The notes under the pieces were generated by a model. That model searched no databases. It saw only the letters and a list, made by a program, of their open reading frames with translations, and was not told the DNA's origin. Source: Tubulanus polymorphus (taxonomy: Eukaryota > Nemertea > Palaeonemertea > Tubulaniformes > Tubulanidae). Taken from it: a stretch of DNA of 64,000 bases. Made by a program: the position numbers and the translations under genes. Below are positions 22,609 to 33,423 of the stretch, piece by piece. The DNA is taken from positions 4,813,855-4,877,854 of the forward strand of contig NC_134030.1 of the NCBI RefSeq assembly GCF_964204645.1. Reading direction: 5' to 3'. The stretch's first letter is position 1. Every line of letters begins with the position of its first letter.

Positions 22609-23512
22609 CACATTAGCCACGTATACATAAAACACGAAAACCTTTTTATAGTGGTATTTATTTATCATCTATTATACATTTGTTGTATATTTTATTACTG
22701 CATAGTGCTAATCATATCAGCACCTTCTATGATTGTGATTATACAGCGTAGATCAATTGAAACCTCGGTGAAACCATTTTAGGGGTCAAATTGAACTCGA
22801 GCTCACATTTATTGACTCGATTATTGACTTATTCTTCAGAATGGGTTCTACGAGGTTTCCATTGTTTAAACGGACTATCTTCTATCATTACTAGATTAGA
22901 AATTTCGATCATCCTCAAGTTATTATCGATTAAGATCTGCGATGATTCGAATGACAAATTAGCTCTGCTTTTGATTTTGGCCCTTCATAGAGCTTCATGA
23001 CACATGAATACTTACTATTTTGAAAGCTGTGTTTTTATGTGTTTCTCAGTGTATTTGATACAGTTAAGTGGAATCTTGTTATAGTGGACTCGGATGCATT
23101 TCCCTCGTATAAACGGATACTGGTTTGCTAGAGTTTGCTGTATTGAGGTTCCGCCGTAAATAGTTTATAAAGGAGAAAAACTAGTCCGTTGAATTTTGAT
23201 CGCGGTTTCAGAGGCACGAGAAAGAATATGTTGTAATTGTTTTAATGCATGAAGTGTGTCATAGGTGGCGGTGCTAGTACCTTCTAACGAAACACACACT
23301 TAACAAAAATCACCGGTTTTTGTTTTGATCGAACGATTGCGTGAAAGCAATGAAAGAATTCTTTATTTCCGTGTAACAGTAATTGTTTCATTGTGATATT
23401 TGATTTCACCATTAGAATCTCGGATGAATGATGAGTTGAAATCAATTTAAACTATGGTAGTTGCAGTCCATAGTATATGAAAGACCCGCTTATATTGAGA
23501 ATAAACATCGAA

Positions 23513-23584
23513 AAATCTGTCAGTGTAACAAATTTTATCATACTATAATAAAATTTGTTGACAAATTGACACACTGACAGATTT
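23513..23584. repeat. Inverted repeat left of the large palindrome
   Basis: AAATCTGTCAGTGT and ACACTGACAGATTT form the outer arms; ACAAATTTTAT and ATAAAATTTGT form inner arms around a short loop. It abuts the larger palindrome at 23595, and TTAATATTCAAT lies between them and again near 23814. Confidence 0.75.
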
Positions 23585-23594
23585 AATATTCAAT

Positions 23595-23774
23595 GACGAG
23601 AGAAATCCCACAACGATTCAGTCCGAGATGAAAAATTCTTGAATGGAAGAGAATTTATTAAGAGCGACCTTTCGGCTAAACACTATTATTGTAATAGTGT
23701 TTAGCCGAAAGGTCGCTCTCTTCTATTCAAGAATTTTTCATCTCAGACTGAATCATTGTCGGATTTCTCTCGTC
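23595..23774. mobile_element. Long palindrome, about 85-bp arms (foldback element)
   Basis: Left arm (23595-23684) and right arm (23688-23774) are near-perfect inverse complements, from GACGAGAGAAATCC outermost to GGCTAAACACTATTA at the centre. Only a few mismatches and one extra ATTTATTAAG-like block in the left arm break the match. It lies in the intron between tetraspanin exons 5a and 5b. Transcripts of either strand would form a long hairpin. It is probably a foldback/MITE element; a hairpin RNA role is speculative. Confidence 0.8.
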
Positions 23775-24247
23775 ATCCATCTTACACGGATATTGTGTGT
23801 AACTTCTCGACTCTTAATATTCAATATTGCAGGTCTTTTATATAGTGATAAGTTTATTGTTTGATTCTGTTCTTAAGTTTTGATATTTTCATTCCAATTC
23901 TGTCCAACCGTTTTTCATTAAACTATAATGAGGTTCTATGATATGTAATGAGATTATGCATGTGCATGATTGTTTTTATAAATCCTTGAATGAAAAGTAA
24001 TGATTTTTATCATCGACAATTCGTTGCTATATTCTGAGTTGATAATCAGTCCCTGATTTGAGTACAAATGGCAGATATAAAGAAAGAATGAATCTAACAG
24101 TCGTGAATTCACTAAGCAGATTCAACGGACCTGCTCAACCAAGCCTCGGAATTATAAAGAGAAAAAGATCTTCATTAGTTAGAGTACCACATAGTAGGTT
24201 GAAATCCGATAATTAATACCTTTCTTTTTATTTATTTTTTTCGACAG

Positions 24248-24322
24248 ATAATCGGAGTATGGTTAGCATTAAGATACCGAAACCAGAAAGACCCGCGCGC
24301 GAACCCGAGCGCATTTCTATAA
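24248..24322 (+). CDS. TSPAN13/31: Alternative last exon (5b) of the tetraspanin gene
   Basis: After a CGACAG acceptor, 75 bases encode [18 protein letters not shown] plus NPSAFL and a stop. That is the same length and phase as exon 5a (22534-22608), and the peptide differs at only three or four of 24 positions, while many third-codon positions differ. Exon 4 can join either one. This is a duplicated terminal exon and not a separate gene, because it holds only the end of helix 4 and the tail. The two forms would carry different 3' untranslated regions. Whether both are used needs transcript evidence. Confidence 0.85.
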   Translation: MIGVWLALRYRNQKDPRANPSAFL

Positions 24323-24490
24323 TGATTACGGATATAAATGATTATTAAACTGACAACAAACGCCTAGCAACAGTTGCCATGGATGATACGAGAGCAACAA
24401 TGATATACGAACAATATCAAACCCTTTCTCGGATCAGTCAAGGCGTAGTGACATTTGCAGATCTGGTTTTTGGCGAAATTTTGTTTTTGA

Positions 24491-24510
24491 TAATGATGAT
24501 GATGATGATG
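24491..24510 (+). repeat. (GAT)n microsatellite
   Basis: A run of about six GAT units follows TAAT. Confidence 0.9.
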
Positions 24511-24669
24511 AAAAGTGAATTTCCTTTCATTTCGTGTGTTTGACCCGAAAAGGGGTTTGTATTCGTTTCATTTGATATATTTATAATTGATCAGGGGAGA
24601 AGTTTTTTCACCAGTGCTTGTGTTAATTGATGAATCTTTCGTTTCTTGAGTGACGTGTAGTAGTGTTAA

Positions 24670-25000
24670 GCGCGGCGCACACCTTTGCGATTGATCGTTT
24701 GATTGCTTCATCGCATGGTTGTATCGCATCATCGTAAAGGTATGCGGTGGCATCCGGGGCCGATTGCATCACATGTTGAATATTTCGCATGCGATTTTTT
24801 CGGCGCGATAAAAATCGTCAAGGTGTGCGGGCTACACTGCCGATGTTCTGAACGAAAGTTTTTATTGGCCAATCAGAATAAAGGATGAAGCAGTCACATG
24901 ATGCTGCAAATGGCGGGTATCACAGAGGTATGCGGGGATGATGCGGTTTCATTGCATGCGATGATACGATGACAATGATCGCAAAGGTGTGCGCCCGGCT
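24670..25000. mobile_element. MITE with GGCGCACACCTTTGCGAT ends
   Basis: GGCGCACACCTTTGCGAT near the left end is matched by its inverse complement ATCGCAAAGGTGTGCGCC near the right end, 330 bases away. The inside has further direct and inverted pieces of the same motif (GGTATGCGG, CGCATGCGAT) and no open frame with meaning. It is a non-autonomous DNA transposon by structure. Confidence 0.82.
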
Positions 25001-26990
25001 TTATTCTAGCTGTGTTACGACCATATCGATAAAAGTTTTTGTAAAAGTTGTCTTCTTTTCAATGGCATTTTGGAAATCGAATTAAAAAAGTTAGTCATAA
25101 TATGAAAGTTCGCTAGGTGAATTATTTGTGCTTATTTGTTTACTGTAATTGACATCACCGAGGAATGGTTTCATAGACTGGTATATTGTCTTGAATTTTC
25201 AATTCAATTGAGGATGAATTGCATTGATTCCCAGGTTTATTACCAGTCTATGAGCCCAGGTTCAAAGTTTTGTTTATATACATGTACTTGTATACATATT
25301 TGAATTAAATGTAGTAAGTTTGTTGAAAAGTTGACATGTAGCTGGCCTCTGTGGGGGCCATATTTACTTGTGCTAATTCGTATGATATAATTCGCCTCTT
25401 GTTGTTTCGAAATATTTCCAAAGTAAAAAAAAAACTGTTAATGATATGCAAACACAATGTTTTACAATGGAAGTGAAAAAAGTAAGATGTTTGACTGTCT
25501 GTAACTTTGTCACACGTGGTTAGAGTTTAGCTGTAGAACTGTTTAACTGACCTATGATGCACAGTATGGTTTATCGTTTGCACGCTTACCACTCATCATA
25601 TCCTGCGCTGTGCCTATTTGTTTAGACCTAGAATGCGTAGATACACTCACCTTCTCGGACCCCATTAGAATGAAAAATAACTTCAAAGAACAAAACGCGT
25701 GCTGGTATATGTTTCTTCCTGGTCGAGTCAAGAATTTTATCAATTGTCAAAAACCGATTACGTTTCTGATGGCTTGGCTATGATTCCTTGAGGACTTAAA
25801 AATTCATAGCCATGTTAAGGATATAAAGATACATGAGAATTGCTCTTATTTTCTAGTCTGAGTCATTTATTCTCTTTAACTGTCATGACTTCAGAATAAT
25901 TTGCATACCTAAATATATTTATATCAATATGACGTATATTATATATATCCGTAGTTCATTCGTATGAAAACTAAAACAAAGATAAAAAATCAGTATTCAT
26001 GATTTGTATACATTGCATATATGTCTTTGTGGAACATTCCATATTTAAAGTTAGTCTGGCTTCTTATGATAAGATTTTTGTAACCTTCCATAAACACTGA
26101 GTTGTAAGGATAGTGTATATGACCCGTCAAATGTTGAAGATACCGATAACACAGTAGATTCCAACCTTTACTGTCACCTCTGAAAAACTGCTCAAGTCGG
26201 TGAATTTTACTAAGTATTCAGAGTAAGTTTGAGTCAACCGTATAAACTGTTTTGTTTGTCTAGTACCTCAAAGAAGGAAATACCTTATCAGAGTTTTGAG
26301 TACAGAGTCGGCGTGTTCATACACGTGTTAATACATGTTTTCAATGTATCGAAGATAATCTATGAACTTATATATATATATATCCAGAGTCTCCACTATC
26401 ACTGAAACCCGAAACAGCTGCAGAAACTTGAGCCTTGAGCCTGTTACAAATAATTCAATTCATTTTGCAAAATTTCATTATTCGCGGCCATAGATGAGCA
26501 TTTATTTGACTTTCAGACAGAAAATTGACTGAATATCATTATTTCGCTTCTGCCACTGTTATGGATTTCAAAGGTTATTGTTTAACTTATTTACATTTAT
26601 ATGCATTACATACAAGTAATAACGTACCTATCTATGTAAATGTATGTATATTTAGTATGTATATAATAGGGATAATGATTGTTTAGAGTATGTGTATTGG
26701 ATCTCTTGTAAATATTTTCATCAAACAGCAGTAAGAACTAGAAAGGAATATCACCTGCACTGAATCCTATTATTCATTAAGCCGTCGGTTTCGCTACTGA
26801 TTCTGAATTGATTGCGATTTAATTTTTTCATCAAATGTCCATCATCAAATTTATTGAGTATTTGCAGAAACTGACCCCATGATTGCACACTGCACAAATG
26901 AACATGCTGGATTAAGTATCAAATATTTTTTATATCACCAATTGTCATTAATCTGAGTTTAAGTTGCATTAACACCCTTTTTACAATGAT

Positions 26991-27478
26991 AAAGAGCTGT
27001 TAGCTGTCTACTGTCTATAGATACAGAGCTTAGCTGTCTGTTTATAGATACATAGCTGTAAGCTGTCTGTCTATAGATACAGAGCTGTTAGCTGTCTGTC
27101 TATAGATACAGAGCTGTTAGCTGTCTGTCTATAGATACAGAGCTGTTAGCTGTCTGTCTATAGATACAGAGCTGTTAGCTGTCTGTTTATAGATACAGAG
27201 CTGTTAGCAGTCTGTCTATAGATACAGAGCTGTTAGCTGACTGTCTATAGATACAGAGCTGTCTGTCTATAGATACAGAGCTGTTAGCTGTCTGTCTATA
27301 GATACAGAGCTGTTAGCTGTCTGTCTATAGATACAGAGCTGTTAGCTGTCTGTCTATAGATACAGAGCTGTTTGCTGTCTGTCTATAGATACAGAGCTGT
27401 TAGTTGTCTGTTTATAGAAACAGAGCTGTTAGCTGTCTGTCTATAGATACAGAGCCGTTTGCTGTCTGTTTATAGATC
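26991..27478 (+). repeat. Minisatellite, 29-bp unit, about 16 copies
   Basis: The unit reads about CAGAGCTGTTAGCTGTCTG followed by TCTATAGATA. Most copies are identical or differ by one base; some are shortened. There are no unique spacers, so it is a tandem array and not a CRISPR. Copy number is likely variable between individuals. Confidence 0.95.
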
Positions 27479-27506
27479 TGGATTTTAGTATTAACCCAGA
27501 CATTAT

Positions 27507-27902
27507 TATTGTAACTTATCAGCATATTTGAAACTTCAAACCCAATATGATTAGATTATGTCTTATTCTCTAATTATCGTGTCCTTGATTCTAAAATACA
27601 TTGTTGGCAACTGCTCTGTAACTGTGCTGCGGTTATGAGTAATATCAGGGCCAATAATAATAATAGATGTCCCTGGTGAATACAGGTAGTGATGCTTGCC
27701 CTTATGGCTAGGTTTCGAAGCCAGCACTAACCTCGGATGTATGTTTCGTTTCATTGATTGCACACATATTATGAAGTCAGATGTGTGTGTATCAGAAGTT
27801 TTATTTTCTTTGTTTATCAATTTATGGATTTTGGGATGATTTTTGTGTATTATATATTGATGATGTACCCTTTCAAAACTGCTTTTAATAAAAGAATGAT
27901 TT
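27507..27902 (+). repeat. Dispersed repeat of about 400 bp, copy 1
   Basis: It aligns with 30601-30965 in the same orientation: shared blocks include ACTTCAAAC, CTAATTATCGTG, GGCTAGGTTTCGAA, TTATGAAGTCA and TTTTCAAAACTGCTTTTAAT. The element adjoins the minisatellite. No terminal repeats or coding sequence are visible; the GGTTTCGAA block recalls a tRNA B box, so a SINE origin is possible. Confidence 0.7.
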
Positions 27903-28167
27903 AAGGAATCTTATAGTATTCTGTTAGAAAAATAGAACTATCGCCTGAATTGTCTTCGATCATACGTGCAGGGCCATAGCTTCAGTGATACCATGGAATA
28001 AATCTAGTTTATACGTCCATGGTGATACCAAACCTTAAGACCCCTCTAAACATAAGAACCTTAGAGTTTCTGTGATACCCACACTTATCACTTGCATCAG
28101 GAGGCTTAATCCATATTTTGCAATTACGCAAAAGTGAAATTTACTTCTGATAAGGCCAAAAAAAATT

Positions 28168-28358
28168 GATACCTTGTTTCTCCGCTCTGCTGAGCTTAAA
28201 TGCTGACCCGGTCGGCCGCCTATCTACCCTATACATTACTTTTTTAAAATCGTGATCAATTTCACCATAACAGACCCGGCCGCTATAGAAATGAACTGTT
28301 TATAAATTTTATCATATTTTACAAAAATGACCCGGCCGCTGCGGAGAAACAATGTATC
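28168..28358. mobile_element. MITE with GATACNTTGTTTCTCCGC ends
   Basis: GATACCTTGTTTCTCCGC on the left and GCGGAGAAACAATGTATC on the right are inverted repeats about 190 bases apart. Inside, GACCCGGCCGCT-type blocks recur three times. It lies just downstream of the stop of the unrecognised gene at 28372 and could sit in its 3' untranslated region. Confidence 0.8.
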
Positions 28359-28371
28359 ATTTTTGTTTAGC

Positions 28372-29318
28372 CTAATATCCGCTTTCGTAGTTGCCGCTTG
28401 GTTTTTTGTCGCGTTGTTCTCGATTCTTCTGTCGCCGTTTTGGAACGTTCCCCCCTGAAGGATGGGCGGGTTGATATTGCCTTTGCGACGCTAGCACCCT
28501 TACTTTTTCTTCCAATTTTTCTACCCGCATCGAATTTTTCTTGACGTCAAGTGTCAGTTGATTGAATGCATTTTCTATTCCAATGGCTCGTTTAGTGCGG
28601 TCTTCCAGGTCGTCGCAACGGATTTTTGTGTCATTAAGTTCTCGCTTCAATGAAGGTAATTCAACGTGTAACCTTTGCAATTCAGTATGACTTTCGGTAT
28701 CACGGATTGGTAAATTGACTTTAAACGACTGGTAGATCTTTTGTCGTGTGCACATCACATGAAGCCCCCACATGAATGGATACGGGTTTGCTTTGTACTC
28801 CGACGCCATATCTTGATCTTTACATTTAACTACAAACCTTTGCTTCATTGGGCTATGGCTTATTGCCATAGGTTTGTACGGTACTGTGATTCCCGGGGGA
28901 ATTTCTCTCCAATCTAAATTCACCTAAGATTGAAAAAGAACACGTTCATTTAAAGATATGTTTTATACGTGACCGTGCGAAATTGTAATAAGTGATCTTT
29001 ATTTACAGTTAAACCTACCTCATCAATCGGTATCATTTGAACAGTGAATCGGATTGTCTCACCGCAGTACTCTTTCAGTTTCTTAACTATCATCGTTTCC
29101 AGTTCATCCGTCCACAATGTCAAAACCATTTCCAGTAGATCACCATGTGTGACGAGTAGACCGCAATTGAAATCGAATAACGGATCGTAGAAATATTTTC
29201 GTATTGCTCCAACTTCTTGATTCTGCGAATCCTCTGACCAAACATTTACCTTTCGACCATTGTAAGACACCGAAATTTCATGTTTATAACCATTAGCAGT
29301 TGCCACGCTTGAACCCAT
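28372..29318 (-). CDS. Unrecognised two-exon protein with C-terminal coiled coil
   Basis: Exons 29318-29019 and 28923-28372 join in phase 0 and give 283 residues. The start Met is chosen because a TTTGCAG acceptor lies just upstream (exon from 29333), implying an untranslated leader exon. The first about 170 residues form a compact-looking globular part (ISVSYNGRKVNVW, DFNCGLLVTHGDLLEM, WREIPPGITVPYKP, FVVKCKDQDMA). Residues 175-245 are heptad-rich and probably helical coiled coil (LQRLHVELPSLKREL, MRVEKLEEKVRVL). The tail is basic and disordered (PKRRQKNREQRDKKPSG). No family was recognised and no function is proposed. It lies 275 bases downstream of the sulfotransferase on the same strand. 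Confidence 0.7.
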
Positions 29319-29592
29319 ATTCGAATCAACTATCTGCAAAGCATATTCCTATCTCTACATATAATACCTTTAATATATACGGGGCATTTGTTTTATCTCT
29401 CACGAAAAAAAAATGAAATATACACCGCACATGACTTTTTACGGGTGAGTCACAGCGTTAAAAATCGAAAATCGAAAGTAAAAATAAAATGACACGGACA
29501 TTTTTATATTAAAAAAAGGGATTGACCCCGTTATTTATTTGGTTGGTAAATTTCATATCCCACCTCTATAACGCAACGTAATAAGATAGAAA

Positions 29593-32273
29593 TCACTGAT
29601 TCCTCAAAAAATCTAAGTCGTAATCAAACAATATGAAATCAGCTCTATATTTCGCGTATAATTTATCAATCAACTCTTTTGGCAAGTCTTTGTAATATTT
29701 GTGTAGTTTTTCTATGGAATACGTATGAGGGAGTGTGGCCGTTTTTGCCAGTTCAGGTTCAAGCTGGAAACGACTTTGAACGAGTTTAAAATCATCGTGG
29801 ACTGTATCTCCGTATTTCCCGATGAAGCTGTACTGGACTTCGCATGGACGACAAAGCTTGTTGTATATTGCCCAATGTATATCATCGTGACTGCGACGAA
29901 GGATGAACTCGGCGAATTCTTTAAATGTTGCTCTGTCTCCAGGTTTGACGTCATTTCGGGCTGATTGGAGAATTATCGTCTCGAGGTTCGCGTAGTTTCT
30001 ATCATGTTTTTTAACAACTTTATCCAAGTATGCGGATAACAGTCTCTCAAATGGATGTCGTACGAACATAAATTTGAAGTAGGATTTCAAGCGTTTGGCC
30101 GTTTCTTCTCGAGAATAACTCGACAGTGATCTGATCAAACTTAATGATCTAACGTAGATTTTCTTTTTAATTGCAAAATTGTTAATGACGGATAGGTTTG
30201 TCGTGAGTAGTTTCCCTGTCGTGTGTAGTAACGTATATCTCCATATCGACGTGCCCACTTTGGGAATTTCGCAATAAAGGATCTTGTGTACGTCATCAAC
30301 CGTAAAGCTGTTATACGTATGTGAATCTAGAAAAAATAGTGAGATTTTATGTCAAAATTAAACACCTGAGGTCTGGCGGATTAACGAGGCGTACCGCAAA
30401 CATTTCGTTGCATCATAGTTTAATTTGTCAAAATGTTTGTTTTACGATGGGTACTCCCAGGTTAAATTGTAATTCGTCTAAGGAACCCGATTTTTCTCTG
30501 ACTTATCTACAGATACGTGTCGAATTATCACTTTTTAGCTTCTTAGAAATAGATGCAGAGTTGCCAGATGTCTCTGACTATAGTTAGCTGCCTCTATGTT
30601 ATTGTAAATACGTAATTGGCATATTTAAAACTTCAAACTAGATATGATTATAGGTTATGTGTTCTTCGCTAATTATCGTGCATTTTATTCTAAAATATTC
30701 ATCCAATTAGCTGTTCTGTTGAACATGATCGAGTAGGGCCACTAATCTCTGGTGAAATACAAGTATAGTGCAGTGGTGCTTAAATATCATTGGCTAGGTT
30801 TCGAACCCAGTACTAACCTACGTTTTACGGCTAGTGCGGGATTTACGTTGTTTCGTTGCATTGATTGCGCGCATCGCTTATTATGAAGTCAATTTATGGA
30901 TTTTTAGATGATCTAATCTGTTGATGGTGTACCTTTTCAAAACTGCTTTTAATGAAAGAATGATTCAATGTTCCACACTTGACGATGATCTCTACGGATC
31001 TCTACAGATCGAAACGTCGTGCATTTCATATTTCAGATTTTTTCGAATAAATAAATTCTCGATTTTAAAATTCTTTTAATTTGTACATAGTGGGTTTTTA
31101 TCTTATGTGATTTAAAGAAGTTTTAGTTTTTATATATGATATTTGCTACTGTCTGTAGAGGATCTGGTGACTGGGTACATTGTTGTTGGTATAAATGGAT
31201 AAGAGCCATAAGATACAATCATTCAAAGGCGACTAGAAACATTCGAGTGTAAAACTCGCATGCCACAGTAGGAGTACCTAGCTGAATAAAAACTTAACCG
31301 TCAAGTGCTGCCATTATACACGATATTCACGGTTCACGGTGAATATTCGAACTAACTTATTACTCGCTTGCCACAGCAAGACTATTACCCGTGGAGTTAG
31401 TTCCCATGTTTACCGCTAATAGAATATATAGCGACAGCACTTGACGGTTAAAGATTCGTATTCGTATTTGTGGGGTTACCTAATCGTATATTTTGATTAA
31501 GATTTTTAGTGAGATTTGTTTCAAAATTGATTAGGCACTGTCGGGTAAGGTTGATAGTTCGCCAAAGCTACGAGCAATCATCTCAACTTGAGATGATTGC
31601 TCGTCGGTCAAAAGAAATAAGATCTGCGGGTGAATGATTTTTCTCTGACGTATCTACCTGTCGAATTGTCACTTGGTAGCTTTTCACATCCTGCTTTCAC
31701 GTGAGCGAGTCTTTGCTGATATATAGTTCTCAAGTCACCGACTGATGGGGAAATTGTACGATCCTGCGGTATCTGAAATATAAGTTTCATCAGCAAATCA
31801 ATCGAAAAAAAAACACAATCGAAAGAACTACCGTTTTCGAAGCTTTTTGAAAATGATGGAGGATTCGAAACGCCCAACTACTCGCATTGTTATTCTTTTT
31901 ATTGTGGCTTTTTCCAATTCAAACATAGAAACTTGCCTATCGAAATCAAATGTTTCTATAGTTGTATATATCTTTGTGGTGATTATACTGCGGAGTATAC
32001 CATTATAAACCTTTGATTCGCCAATAAAATGAATACTTTTAAAAAGTTGTTGATGAAGTCATTATGCAAGGAAAGCTCTCTAAAAGGAAGATGAGAAGCG
32101 TATTTACCTTCGAGAATTGTCTTTTATCTCTATAATTATATCTATTCGTTTTAGACTACCACATGAATTCTTACCTCTATTTTCACTGCTACATCGCTTG
32201 TATCTTTAAAAAGACTAAGGATTTTCAACATCAATGTTACTGAAATTGCCGTCGCTACCACTTTGCGGATCAT
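29593..32273 (-). CDS. Golgi carbohydrate sulfotransferase (HNK-1ST/CHST family)
   Basis: These type II membrane enzymes move sulfate from PAPS to sugars of proteoglycans or glycoproteins in the Golgi. Exons 32273-32175, 31772-31658 and 30326-29593 join in phase and give about 315 residues. A short N-terminal signal anchor (VVATAISVTLMLKILSLF) is followed by a stem. The 5'-phosphosulfate loop is CEIPKVGTSIW (residues 90-100), and the 3'-phosphate site is FVRHPFERLLSAY (about 158-171). Later family marks are HW near 223 and FIGKYGDTVHDDF. Length is near the usual 330-420. The sugar acceptor cannot be told from sequence. Intron 2 has a MITE, a dispersed repeat and a decayed copy of part of exon 2. 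Confidence 0.92.
30488..30545 (-). pseudogene. Decayed copy of the sulfotransferase exon 2 border
   Basis: GATTTTTCTCTGACTTATCTAC followed by a GTCGAATTATCACTT block matches 31637-31685, which covers the end of exon 2 and its donor. The copy has a small insertion and base changes. It lies about 1.1 kb further into the same intron and is probably the remnant of a local duplication. Confidence 0.55.
30601..30965 (+). repeat. Dispersed repeat of about 400 bp, copy 2
   Basis: This is the partner of 27507-27902, in the same orientation, inside intron 2 of the sulfotransferase gene. It is followed by GATCTCTACAGATCGAAACGTC (about 31002-31018), a type of sequence often seen near the 3' ends of retroelements. 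Confidence 0.7.
31294..31451 (+). mobile_element. MITE, family 1, well-preserved copy
   Basis: TTAACCGTCAAGTGCTG at the left is matched by CAGCACTTGACGGTTAA at the right: perfect 17-bp terminal inverted repeats around 124 bases. The interior matches 8505-8650 in inverse orientation. Located in intron 2 of the sulfotransferase. Confidence 0.9.
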
Positions 32274-33423
32274 CTTATAATACTGAACCTAATTCTGAGG
32301 TTATACGTCAGCAACTTGTATGTCGGCAATACAGAGTCACCACAACTGTTACACCTCGGTGTCTTCTACTTCATTAAGTTCAACAAGCCCAATCTAATAC
32401 ACGTCTATATCACATTCATTTCAACATCGAAAATGCGATGGTTGATAATGACGTAATTCATAATGTAATGATGATGATTTGTTTCGTGTACCGGTCAGGG
32501 TAAGGGATTTTTTGACGCCGTTAAAACTGTTGCAATAATGTTTTTACACATTGATAATTACCATGCGTTGTTAGTGTGACAGGGAGTTCCGTGTTAATCG
32601 ATGTGCACTATCATCAATATTGACGTTTCAAAATAACAATTACAATTATGAATTTTGGCGTTCATTTTGTAATCAAATATACTTCATAACTCATATTTTA
32701 TATTTGAAAAATTCTCATGTATTTTTGATAATGAATATTGAGCTATGTACTCTACGTCACGTCATCAATATCGGCTAGCCTGGTTAGCTGGTTACCAGTC
32801 AATTCAATTCCATCGTCGATATATTCAAATTCAAAATAACTTTATTGATCCTTCATTCATTGCCGATAATATTAGACAATATATGTGTAAACAAACTTAG
32901 TTTCCTGAGATTTCCCCCAAGAATCTGCAACCGCTTGATTGTTTTTTCTCGATCTAATTCAAGACCCACTTCATCCGGATGATAAACAATATAATACGGA
33001 TTAGCTCAAAATCCAGATTCAACTGATCCAGACTAAGCGGGTTGTACTGTGTTTATTCTCTCACCACAAAAAAAAATTTCTAGCTAGAAATGAAAATCTT
33101 CAATACAATGGTGGAGGCCTGTGTGCTGGCCTCTTTTTTCCTGTCCATGCGATATTGGAATTCTCCCCTCTTTTTCTGTCAATGCGATAGGTATGACCAG
33201 TACTTAATAAGGCCACTAGAAAGACAGTATTAATGACTTCAACAATTCTCGTTAGGGCGATTCAGTTTCAAATGGGTGGATGGCTAACTTTGTTGATGAG
33301 CTAAGATGGTCAAGTCAACCGTTCAATATGGCTGCTATGCCTCACATGATTTGTTTGATAGATTTGGACGGGGCAAGAGAGGTCAAGAGAAGGCAAGATT
33401 CTTTTCCGAATACATTTTTTTCT
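32274..33423. other. Spacer between the sulfotransferase and a GPCR gene
   Basis: It contains the likely promoter of the sulfotransferase at the left and a dispersed repeat at 32594-32735. No exon was found. Confidence 0.5.
32594..32735 (+). repeat. Dispersed repeat, copy 2
   Basis: Partner of 5850-5985, same orientation, with shared TCGATGTGCAC and TTTCAAAATAACAATTAC blocks. Confidence 0.65.

Larger units (their letters stand above)
24323..28371. other. Gene-free, repeat-rich spacer
   Basis: No exon with recognisable protein similarity was seen over about 4 kb. It contains a GAT-type microsatellite (24491-24510), a 330-bp MITE (24670-25000), a short TA run near 26370, the 29-bp minisatellite (26991-27478), a dispersed repeat (27507-27902) and another MITE (28168-28358). 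The left part is presumably the 3' region of the tetraspanin form 5b. Confidence 0.55.

Noticed and set aside
26991-27478. Regular short repeats resembling a CRISPR array
   Set aside because: The units are directly adjacent without unique spacers, there are no cas genes, and the DNA is animal.
29725-29964. 79-codon plus-strand frame
   Set aside because: Antisense shadow of the sulfotransferase last exon.
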